From Eggerthellaceae bacterium (GTDB lineage Bacteria > Actinomycetota > Coriobacteriia > Coriobacteriales > Eggerthellaceae): a DNA stretch of 45,922 nucleotides. The notes below the pieces were generated by a model, which worked only from the letters and a program-made list of their open reading frames with translations, was not told the origin of the DNA and did no database searches. Both the position numbers and the translations under genes were made by a program. The stretch lies in contig JAFUCE010000144.1 of NCBI GenBank assembly GCA_017459805.1, positions 1 to 45,922 of the forward strand. Reading direction: 5' to 3'. Below are positions 39,783 to 45,922 of the stretch, in pieces (the first letter of the stretch is position 1; each line of letters starts with the position of its first letter).

Positions 39783-40245
39783 TAGCAGCGCTTCACCTTC
39801 CCTTAACATTCGCCGCAAGAAGACTTCAAGCGTAAATGCAAGCAACCGCGCTTTTGTCATTGAAGCCCTTATCCTGCTTGCTTTCTTGGCGGTTTCTGTC
39901 GCCATTATTCTGCAGCTGTTTGCCGCTGCTGGCGTTCAAAGCCGCGAAGCGCACAAGCTCAGCATGTCGGAGCACCTTGCTACCAACATGGCTGAAAGCT
40001 TCGCCGCTAACCCGAAGTCGGTTCCCAGCATTGTCTACTATGACAAGGACGGCAATCCAGTCGACGAACAGCGCCAGGCGACATATTCTGTTGAGTCAGA
40101 AGTTGTCCCCCAGCGTACCGAGGCTGGCACGCTGTATTCGGTGCATATTACCGTCACCAACTACGAACTGCGCTACGACGGCAACGTACTCTATGAGCTT
40201 GATACCAAGCGCTATCTTTCCGCCCTGGACGGGGGTGGTATGTAA
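39775..40245 (+). CDS. Type IV-pilin-like minor subunit, unknown
   Basis: Protein of 156 residues. I choose GTG 39775, with AAGG eight bases ahead; an ATG at 39769 is too close to it. A short basic leader (RRKKTSS) precedes AFVIEALILLAFLAVSVAI (about 24-42). This resembles the prepilin helix, with a glutamate five residues in from Ala (AFVIE), but lacks the Gly before the cleavage point. A soluble part with LYSVHITVTNYELRYDGN (about 120-137) follows. It overlaps the DUF4860-like gene by eight bases and the next gene by one base, so all are translated together. Probably a minor pilin; not a recognised family. Confidence 0.65.
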   Translation: MANSSASPSLNIRRKKTSSVNASNRAFVIEALILLAFLAVSVAIILQLFAAAGVQSREAHKLSMSEHLATNMAESFAANPKSVPSIVYYDKDGNPVDEQRQATYSVESEVVPQRTEAGTLYSVHITVTNYELRYDGNVLYELDTKRYLSALDGGGM

Positions 40246-40709
40246 TGAGCCTGCGCGCCAATGAAACGGTTATTCGCATGGGGCCCATTACGGTCATATC
40301 CCTGCTTATTGTTATCGCACTTGCAACCTTGGGCGTTCTTTCGCTGACCACAGCGCGCGCTTCAAACGTGGCCGCTTCCAAGCAAGACTCGGCCATCGTA
40401 GCCCTCTACCAAAATGAATCTGACGCCCAGCAATTCCTTGCGGATTTGGATGCGGCGCTCATACCTGCACGCACTAACGTGATGACAGCAACTGAAGCCG
40501 CCGCCAGCGTCAAAGATGCGCCGGCTCTTGAAGGTGCAGACATAGACGGCATAACCATTAGCAAGTCCTTCGAAAACGAAAAGCGCAAACTTAATGTGAT
40601 AGTAGTCATACGTGACGACCTGAATTACCAGGTCATTTCGTGGAAAACGGAATCGAAAATCAACACGGCCGAAGAGGTCGAACTTTGGCAAGGGAATAAT
40701 GCACAGTAG
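40245..40709 (+). CDS. Membrane-anchored protein of the pilus-like locus, unknown
   Basis: Protein of 154 residues. One membrane helix near the N-terminus (about 13-35, GPITVISLLIVIALATLGV) is followed by a soluble domain of alternating Asp/Ala segments and a C-terminal beta-like end (KLNVIVVIRDDLNYQVISW). The ATG overlaps the previous stop as TAATG. The pattern of small type II membrane proteins in a row is that of minor pseudopilins or PilN/PilO-type assembly parts. No known family is certain. Confidence 0.6.
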   Translation: MSLRANETVIRMGPITVISLLIVIALATLGVLSLTTARASNVAASKQDSAIVALYQNESDAQQFLADLDAALIPARTNVMTATEAAASVKDAPALEGADIDGITISKSFENEKRKLNVIVVIRDDLNYQVISWKTESKINTAEEVELWQGNNAQ

Positions 40710-40731
40710 TGCTTATTGAAAAGGAGCAGTC

Positions 40732-41808
40732 ATGGACATTAAGACATTACTAGGCAAAATGGTGGAGGTTGAGGCATCCGACATCTTCATCATTGCAGGT
40801 CTGCCACTTTCATATGCCATCGGGCGCAGGCAGATTCGCACCGACACGGCCCCGCTGAAGCCCGCCGACACCAAGGCGCTGGTTGACGCCATCTATGCGG
40901 TTTCAGGGCGCGACGTGAAAGTGTTCGAAGACAACCAAAACCACGACGATGACTTTAGCTTCAGCATCCCAGGGCTGGGGCGTTTCCGTGCAAACATCTT
41001 TAGGCAGCGCGGTTCCTATTCGGCGGTTATCCGCGTTATCCCCTTTGGGCTTCCGTCGCCCACGGATTTGCACATCCCCCATGCCGTTATGCAATGCGCC
41101 GACCTCAAGAAGGGCCTTGTTCTGGTAACGGGACCATCTGGTGCTGGCAAGTCCACCACACTAGCTTGCCTGATTGACCGCGTGAACAAAACGCGTACGG
41201 CCCACATCATTACGATGGAAGACCCCATTGAATACGTGCACCATCACGAGAAGTGCATCGTTACCCAGCGCGAAATACCAACCGACGTAGCCACCTATTC
41301 CGAAGCCCTTTCTTCGGCACTGCGCGAAAACCCCGACATTCTGCTCCTGGGCGAAATGCGCACGCTCGACACGATTTCCACTGCAGTTTCGGCTTCTGAA
41401 ATGGCTCAGTTGGTATTCTCGACCTTGCATACCATTGGTGCTTCATCAACCATCGACCGTATTATCGACACCTACCCTGCGGCACAGCAACACCAAGCAC
41501 GTCTGCAGCTGTCCATGACTTTACAGGCTATTATTTCGCAGCAGCTTATCCCCACGGCCGACGGCAAGGGAACGGTTCCTGCGTTCGAAATCATGCTGTG
41601 CAACGCTGCCATCCGCAACCTGATTCGTTCGGAGAAGACGCATCAGCTTGACAGCGCCATTGCTGCGGGCACGGCGCAAGGCATGTGCACCATGGACCAG
41701 AGCTTGTTTGACTTGTGCAAGGCTGGAACCATCACCAAGGAAGCCGCGCTGCAGCATTCGAGCCACCAAGAAGCCTTGGTGCGCCGCTTCGAAGTCGAAG
41801 GGATCTAA
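40732..41808 (+). CDS. PilT-like retraction ATPase
   Basis: Secretion ATPase of 358 residues, PilT class. Walker A is GPSGAGKST (134-142), the Asp box is TMEDPIEYVH (161-170), and Walker B contains ILLLGEMRTLDT (203-214). The His box reads FSTLHTIGASSTIDRI. The PilT signature AIRNLIRSEKTHQL (293-306) near the C-terminus distinguishes it from the PilB/GspE extension ATPase. AAAAGGAG before the ATG. It closes a compact locus with pilC and four membrane proteins. In other bacteria PilT powers pilus depolymerisation; here no PilB-type ATPase is present in the window, so it might power a simpler device or act with an extension ATPase encoded elsewhere. Confidence 0.93.
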   Translation: MDIKTLLGKMVEVEASDIFIIAGLPLSYAIGRRQIRTDTAPLKPADTKALVDAIYAVSGRDVKVFEDNQNHDDDFSFSIPGLGRFRANIFRQRGSYSAVIRVIPFGLPSPTDLHIPHAVMQCADLKKGLVLVTGPSGAGKSTTLACLIDRVNKTRTAHIITMEDPIEYVHHHEKCIVTQREIPTDVATYSEALSSALRENPDILLLGEMRTLDTISTAVSASEMAQLVFSTLHTIGASSTIDRIIDTYPAAQQHQARLQLSMTLQAIISQQLIPTADGKGTVPAFEIMLCNAAIRNLIRSEKTHQLDSAIAAGTAQGMCTMDQSLFDLCKAGTITKEAALQHSSHQEALVRRFEVEGI

Positions 41809-41838
41809 TATTCCGCCGGCTTACCAGCCGGCGGAATA
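41809..41838. terminator. Long inverted repeat after the PilT-like gene
   Basis: Perfect 12-pair stem, TATTCCGCCGGC (41809-41820) with GCCGGCGGAATA (41827-41838), and a TTACCA loop. It begins directly after the stop codon of the PilT-like gene. A U tract is missing, so it may be a transcript-stabilising stem or a factor-assisted terminator. Confidence 0.6.
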
Positions 41839-41924
41839 GCCAACGCTGCGAAGTATGAACTCACGACATCGCTTTAAAGCCTAGCTGCTCGCCCTCGGTA
41901 ACGCAGTATGCTGTTTGGGGTTGA

Positions 41925-42194
41925 TTATTCGACGGTGCCGTAGACTTGACCCCAGGCGTGCCCAGCGATGGCACTGTTCAGCTGATCGCAGAGGTCCTGG
42001 CGGAAGTATTCGCCGGGGGGCAAAAGTTCGACGATTTCGATGAGGTCATCGGGATATTCGGAAGCCTTGGCGTAGGACACAACACTCATACGGCTTACAA
42101 ACTCGGTGTCAACAAAAAGGGCGTCGACCATTTCTTGCAAAAGCCCGAAGTCTTCACTTCGTTCAAGATTGGTGATGGGTTTGCGCTGCGACAT
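41925..42194 (-). CDS. Small hypothetical protein
   Basis: Protein of 89 residues, starting MSQRKPITNLERSEDFGLLQ. No domain is recognised. It is soluble and acidic (pattern SEYPDDLIEIVELLPPGEYFRQDL), without signal peptide or membrane segment. The ATG at 42194 is one base past the stop codon of the methyltransferase-like gene, so they are probably co-expressed; a GTG at 42203 is possible. The final part (NSAIAGHAWGQVYGTVE) is glycine- and alanine-rich. Function unknown. Confidence 0.55.
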   Translation of the reverse strand: MSQRKPITNLERSEDFGLLQEMVDALFVDTEFVSRMSVVSYAKASEYPDDLIEIVELLPPGEYFRQDLCDQLNSAIAGHAWGQVYGTVE

Positions 42195-42195
42195 G

Positions 42196-43083
42196 TTATT
42201 CACGTCCCAAAACAGTTTGGCCCATTGTGGCAGCTACTAGGGCACCCGTATAGGCCGCCGTTGCCGCACCCGTCGCACGCAGGAATTGCACACCAGCACG
42301 ACGAAGTGGGTCAGCTGCCTGCATGGCAAGGTCGGCGCACCAATAAGGGCTGTCGTCATGAGGGTCGCGTGCGTGAACGGTATCAACCTTAATCTGAACA
42401 AGAATCGGTAAATCACTTGCCGCTTTCATGCGCCCCACAAGTTCAACGATATGTTCTACTGGCGCCTGCGTTTGAATACCGGCAACACTTGCATCATATT
42501 CATTCATGATTGCAAGCAAGGCTTCCAGGGATTCCCCACGCCCCGCCACGGTACCAAATTCGTCAACATCAACGCTTGCAAAAACCGGCCCTTCAAAGGC
42601 CGCACGCACCCCTTCAAGCGCACACTGCAAAGCAGGGCCACTGTTGATGCCGTTAAGGAAAAAGCCATCAAGCTGCGAAGTATCGAATGCGGATACCGCC
42701 TGGGTGTATTGTTCGGCATTCGTTGCGCGCGAAAGCTCGTTTGACGCATCAAGGGGCAAACCACAGGGGCCTATTTCGGCAAGAATATGCTGGGGCCGCA
42801 GCTCGCGTGCAAGCTCGACTGCCACACCAGCAATGTTGCGTGCGGCATCTTCGGCGCGGACGTGCGCCAAGCGCGCTCGCGTAATGCCTGCCGTTGGCAG
42901 GACAAGGCACTGAGCCCCGGCTACCATGTTCAAACGCAAAGGCTCGAGCACGGTTTCGGGTTCGGTAACCAGCAAGACTTCCCGTTCTTCGGGCGCATCA
43001 AAACCACGTTGGGCAAGCGCAGCGTCAACGGGCGCTGTCAGCACAAGCATGTCGTAGTTGAAACGCAGCTGAATGTCGGGCAT
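42196..43083 (-). CDS. Homocysteine S-methyltransferase-like protein lacking zinc cysteines
   Basis: Protein of 295 residues with the likely TIM-barrel fold of homocysteine methyltransferases (MetH N-terminal/BHMT type). Matches include NMVAGAQCLVLPTAGITRARL (about 50-70), HILAEIGPCGLP and a central DGFFLNGINSGPALQCALEGV region. The family zinc motif GGCCGT near the C-terminus is replaced by LRATGAATAAY, and the usual ET pair is LNGINSG. A direct zinc-dependent homocysteine methylation is therefore doubtful. ATG 43083 has AAGGA five bases ahead; it starts two bases after galU. The true reaction is not readable from sequence. Confidence 0.6.
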   Translation of the reverse strand: MPDIQLRFNYDMLVLTAPVDAALAQRGFDAPEEREVLLVTEPETVLEPLRLNMVAGAQCLVLPTAGITRARLAHVRAEDAARNIAGVAVELARELRPQHILAEIGPCGLPLDASNELSRATNAEQYTQAVSAFDTSQLDGFFLNGINSGPALQCALEGVRAAFEGPVFASVDVDEFGTVAGRGESLEALLAIMNEYDASVAGIQTQAPVEHIVELVGRMKAASDLPILVQIKVDTVHARDPHDDSPYWCADLAMQAADPLRRAGVQFLRATGAATAAYTGALVAATMGQTVLGRE

Positions 43084-43085
43084 GA

Positions 43086-43889
43086 CTATCCTTGCATGAG
43101 GGCGGCGTTGGTTGCAAACCAAGACTCAACCGTACCCGTGTCGTAGCCCTCACTTGGGCTTATGACCAGCGCATACATTTCTTCTTCGGCCATTACAGCT
43201 TCAAGCGCATCGGTCAGCTGAATTTCGCCACCCACGCCTGGTGCCTGGTTAGCAAGCAGCTCCATAACGCGCGGCGAAAGCAGGTAGCGTCCAAACACGA
43301 TAAGGTTCGACGGGGCGTCCTCTAAGGCAGGTTTTTCAACAATGCCGCTCATCTTCCATACGCCTGGTTCAACTTCGACACCAGCAATCACGCCGAAGCG
43401 CGAAACCTCTTCTTCGGGCACGGGAAGCACGGCAATCACGCTCGCACCGCCATGGGCGTCAGAAACCTCTTTCATGCGCGGAAGCATTTCATTGCCCGGT
43501 ACGATAACGTCACCAAGCAGCACATAGAAGGCGTCGTTGCCAGTCTTTTCTGATGCGCAGTGCGCGGCATGGCCCAAGCCCAAAGGTTCGTCTTGATACA
43601 CGAAACTCACCGGCAAACTGCCGGCATGCGCAACTGAATCGGCTAGGGCATCCTTGCCCTTCCCGCGCAGGGTGGCCTCCAGTTCAGCATCGGGGGCAAA
43701 GTGGGCCTCAATCGCCTTCTTTTCGCGGCTATTTACTATGATAACTTCGTCGGCAGATGCAGCCAGGGCTTCTTCAACCACGTATTGGATAACGGGCTTG
43801 TTACCCACGGGAAGCATTTCCTTGGGAATAGCTTTGGTGGCAGGCAGGAAACGCGTGCCCATGCCCGCAGCAGGGATGACAGCTTTCAT
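43086..43889 (-). CDS. galU: UTP-glucose-1-phosphate uridylyltransferase
   Basis: Makes UDP-glucose from UTP and glucose-1-phosphate for glycan and glycolipid synthesis. The N-terminal nucleotide site is PAAGMGTRFLPATKAIPKEM (6-25), with the conserved Lys. GLGHAAHCA, VLLGDVIVP and the IVEKPALEDAPSNL region are family blocks. The C-terminal GGEIQLTDALEAVM is also conserved. The 267 residues are slightly shorter than the usual 290. It is separated by 11 bases from ccmD and 2 from the methyltransferase-like gene, all on the minus strand. Confidence 0.95.
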   Translation of the reverse strand: MKAVIPAAGMGTRFLPATKAIPKEMLPVGNKPVIQYVVEEALAASADEVIIVNSREKKAIEAHFAPDAELEATLRGKGKDALADSVAHAGSLPVSFVYQDEPLGLGHAAHCASEKTGNDAFYVLLGDVIVPGNEMLPRMKEVSDAHGGASVIAVLPVPEEEVSRFGVIAGVEVEPGVWKMSGIVEKPALEDAPSNLIVFGRYLLSPRVMELLANQAPGVGGEIQLTDALEAVMAEEEMYALVISPSEGYDTGTVESWFATNAALMQG

Positions 43890-43900
43890 GGCGCGCTCCT

Positions 43901-44095
43901 TTATTGGCGGTCGTTCATGACGCGATCGTTCATAGTGCGCTCGACCAAGGCGAGCTGTGATTCCACCGTCTTAAAACGACGCATGGCAAAAATGACGTAA
44001 ACAAACAGCGCTACCCATACCAATACGTAGGCCCCAATAATAAAGGGCATGGAAGGGAGGATGGTTGAGTATATCTCTTGCAAAACGGAATTCAT
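43901..44095 (-). CDS. ccmD: CcmD family protein
   Basis: Small 64-residue membrane protein: a short N-terminal part, one hydrophobic span (about 17-38, FIIGAYVLVWVALFVYVIF), then a charged cytoplasmic tail (MRRFKTVESQLALVERTM). The YVLVWVALFVYVI pattern and the tail fit CcmD. CcmD helps to release holo-CcmE from CcmABC in System I cytochrome c maturation. It lies 48 bases after ccmC. The small size makes the identification depend on the neighbourhood. Confidence 0.82.
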   Translation of the reverse strand: MNSVLQEIYSTILPSMPFIIGAYVLVWVALFVYVIFAMRRFKTVESQLALVERTMNDRVMNDRQ

Positions 44096-44143
44096 GAGTT
44101 TCTCCTTATTCCTTCTTGGTTTCTCTTACTTGAAAACCTAAGT

Positions 44144-44920
44144 CTAGTTACCGAGTTTGTTATCGAGCGCTTCTTTGAGCACGTCCACGCGCTGGCCAAT
44201 GATTTCGGTGCGCGTACGGAAGCGATACAAGCCATACGAGATGAGGGAAAAGCCGAACAGTGCGCACAGCATAGGTGCGAGCATGTCGGGCGAAAGCCCC
44301 GAGTCCGTACGTAAAATAACAGGGTGAACGCTCGATGGAATCAGGCGCGTAATCATAAAAGAGATAGGCACGTCGATAAACATAATGATGCTGAATACAC
44401 TCGCGAATGTCGCGCGGCGTTCTGGTTCATCAACAGCAGCCCGCAAGATGAAATAGGCAATAACCATAAGGGTTAGGATGAGGTAGGTGGTCAGACGCGG
44501 TTCCCAGGTCCACCACACGCCCCATTCAAAACGCGTCCAAAGGTCGCCGGTAATCATGGTGCAGATAACAAAAACGAGGGCGAGTTCTGTACATATTTTC
44601 GCCTTAAGGTCATAGAGCGCATCACGCGTCATAAGGAAACGGATAGCGAAAAAGGCCGTACCCGCAAGGACTACCATGCTCGTTACCGCAACTGGCATGT
44701 GGAAGTAGAAAATCTTTTGCGAAAGCAGGATTTGGTTCCCAATCATTTCGTCGCCGATAAGCTCTACCCCATTCACTTTCGCACCCATAACAGGGCTTGC
44801 TACGGTAAACGCCAACAGAAATGCTAGGGCTGTCAGCACCGTACCCAGCGTCAAGGCAGGCAGCGCAAGCTTGTCGGCAAGACCGCCGATGGGATGCTTC
44901 GATTTGCGCATATCTTCCAT
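44144..44920 (-). CDS. ccmC: Cytochrome c biogenesis protein CcmC
   Basis: Haem-handling membrane protein (258 residues from ATG 44920) of the CcmC/CcsA/CcmF haem-handling family. Six hydrophobic spans are visible. The tryptophan-rich haem motif reads WGVWWTWEPRLTT, with two external histidines available (FYFHMPVAV and SSVHPVI). In System I CcmC loads haem onto CcmE. AAGGA lies five bases before the chosen start; an in-frame extension to 44965 would overlap ccmB. The Glu-Pro replacing Asp in the tryptophan motif is a variant also known in Gram-positive and archaeal-type CcmC. Confidence 0.93.
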   Translation of the reverse strand: MEDMRKSKHPIGGLADKLALPALTLGTVLTALAFLLAFTVASPVMGAKVNGVELIGDEMIGNQILLSQKIFYFHMPVAVTSMVVLAGTAFFAIRFLMTRDALYDLKAKICTELALVFVICTMITGDLWTRFEWGVWWTWEPRLTTYLILTLMVIAYFILRAAVDEPERRATFASVFSIIMFIDVPISFMITRLIPSSVHPVILRTDSGLSPDMLAPMLCALFGFSLISYGLYRFRTRTEIIGQRVDVLKEALDNKLGN

Positions 44921-44931
44921 CGATTTCCTTT

Positions 44932-45645
44932 CTAAGCTGAAACGACAAAGTCGTAGAGTACCCAAGACAATAACACCATGACGAGGTCATAACCTGCAGC
45001 CATGAGAACAGAATTCCTAAAAATGCCTTCAATGTCGCCTCCTGCTACCACAACCGTTGTAGCAGAAACGCAGGCGAACAAAAGCGGGAAGATCAGCGGG
45101 ATAAACAGCACCGCCAGCATGACGTCTTTGCCGCGTGTGTTCACGGTAATGGTTGAAAGCAAAGTGCCAATGCCCGCAATACCGATGGTGCCCACAAAAA
45201 GCGGCAGGAGCATCATGGGCCAGGTGGGCGCAGGGGTCGTGGTGGTCAGAAAAAAGAAAAAGAACAGCGGCAATATCAGGACCTCAACCGCCAGCAAGAA
45301 GATAAGATTGCTGCAGGCCTTTGAAAGAAAGACTACGCTACGATCAAGCGGCACGAGCAGAATACCTTCCAGACAGCCGTCTTCTTTTTCGTAGGAAAAG
45401 GAGCGGTTAAGGCCAAGCAGGCTCGTGAAAACAATAAGCGCCCACAGCAGGCCACCACTCATTTGCAAAATGTCGAATTGACGCCCCGTTTGCGAAAGCG
45501 CCGCGCCGTAGACCACCAACACAAGCAGCGCATAAATTGCCATGGAGGACAGCATGTCTTTCGTGCGAAATTCACGCTGCAAGTCTTTGATGAGCAGCGT
45601 CTTAAATTGCGCAAAGGTCGACGGTTTTTTGACAGATACGGCCAT
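44932..45645 (-). CDS. ccmB: Haem exporter permease CcmB
   Basis: Membrane permease of the CcmAB ABC transporter, 237 residues. It has six hydrophobic spans and family blocks LIKDLQREFRTKDM near the start, RSFSYEKEDGCLEGILLVPLDR in two parts (about 83-104) and GTIGIAGIGTLLSTI. The start ATG 45645 gives MAVSVKKPSTF. It is four bases after the ccmA stop, so ccmA and ccmB are coupled; the frame continues upstream only as a shadow of ccmA. With CcmA it uses ATP to release haem-loaded CcmE from CcmC. Confidence 0.93.
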   Translation of the reverse strand: MAVSVKKPSTFAQFKTLLIKDLQREFRTKDMLSSMAIYALLVLVVYGAALSQTGRQFDILQMSGGLLWALIVFTSLLGLNRSFSYEKEDGCLEGILLVPLDRSVVFLSKACSNLIFLLAVEVLILPLFFFFFLTTTTPAPTWPMMLLPLFVGTIGIAGIGTLLSTITVNTRGKDVMLAVLFIPLIFPLLFACVSATTVVVAGGDIEGIFRNSVLMAAGYDLVMVLLSWVLYDFVVSA

Positions 45646-45649
45646 GGCT

Positions 45650-45922
45650 TTAGGCCACCCCCATACCAACCGTGTCGTGGTAAACGCGCGAAAAGTCTGC
45701 GAAATCAAGTTCTTCCTTCGCGGCATAGACCACCTTCGCCCCGCGGGCAAGCACCAGCGCATGGGTGCAGGCGTCAAAACCCTTGCGCAGGTCGTGGCTG
45801 ACCATAACGAAGCTACGGTTTTCACGCACGGAATCAAGCAGTACATCAAAGATTTCAACCGCATGAGGGTCAAGGCCAGAATATGGTTCGTCAAGCAGGA
45901 CCACCTGGGGGTCGTGCAGCAA
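45650..45922 (-). CDS. ccmA: Haem exporter ATPase CcmA, 3' part
   Basis: C-terminal 90 residues of an ABC ATPase, cut by the window edge at 45922. Walker B is VVLLDEPYSGLD and the H-loop is VMVSHDL. The Walker A and signature motifs lie outside the window. Adjacent ccmB, ccmC and ccmD make CcmA the likely identity. The frame is open at the right end, so the gene is partial only because of the window. Confidence 0.88.
   Translation of the reverse strand: MLHDPQVVLLDEPYSGLDPHAVEIFDVLLDSVRENRSFVMVSHDLRKGFDACTHALVLARGAKVVYAAKEELDFADFSRVYHDTVGMGVA

Noticed and set aside
1-45922. tRNA genes, CRISPR array, insertion sequence or prophage
   Set aside because: No T-loop signature in a cloverleaf context, no regularly spaced repeats, no transposase, integrase or structural phage gene found on reading both strands.

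Overview
The window looks like a chromosomal segment of an anaerobic actinobacterium of the class Coriobacteriia, probably the Eggerthellaceae/Eggerthellales branch. This is inferred from gene content: a System I cytochrome c maturation operon (ccmABCD), a VaFE-repeat/thioester surface protein, housekeeping gene orders of Gram-positive type, and moderate GC content. I cannot name the genus with confidence. Almost all of the DNA is coding, and most genes lie on the minus strand in long tight operons.

Layout on the minus strand up to about 25 kb. rpsP-khpA-rimM-trmD (1-1.8 kb) is a ribosome and tRNA maturation operon. A lone plus-strand PflX-like radical SAM gene sits at 2.0-2.9 kb. rnc-smc-ftsY-ffh (3-9.7 kb) covers RNA processing, chromosome structure and SRP targeting. 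yceD, rpmF, a short zinc-ribbon gene and plsX link ribosomal protein L32 to phospholipid synthesis. A DivIVA-like coiled-coil gene, coaD, rsmD, recG, fakA and an Asp23 gene follow (12-18.3 kb). rpmB on the plus strand has its own promoter and a hairpin leader. prsW, smpB and an unusual acidic two-repeat protein lie at 18.8-20.8 kb. A plus-strand iron alcohol dehydrogenase (20.9-22.2 kb) faces a large thioester adhesin gene (22.3-24.9 kb).

From 36.1 kb down to 25.1 kb runs one long minus-strand series: a DUF948-type gene, alaS, ruvX, mltG, yqeG, aroE, aroC, aroB and an M24 peptidase. It combines alanyl-tRNA synthesis, peptidoglycan chain termination and the shikimate pathway; aroK is not present here.

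The most interesting part is 36.3-41.8 kb. A roughly 170-nt minus-strand structured RNA candidate, 6S-like in some features, has a well-placed -10 box, a 14-pair closing stem and a U-rich 3' end. Next to it, on the plus strand, is a compact locus: a transglutaminase-like lipoprotein, a PilC/GspF-like platform protein, four small single-span membrane proteins (one DUF4860-like) and a PilT-like ATPase. It resembles a stripped-down type IV pilus or pseudopilus machine, but no extension ATPase, prepilin peptidase or textbook prepilin cleavage site is visible.

The right end (41.9-45.9 kb, minus strand) holds galU, a homocysteine-methyltransferase-like protein lacking the zinc cysteines, a small unknown protein, and ccmA (truncated by the window edge), ccmB, ccmC and ccmD. 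I saw no tRNA, rRNA, CRISPR array, insertion sequence or phage gene.
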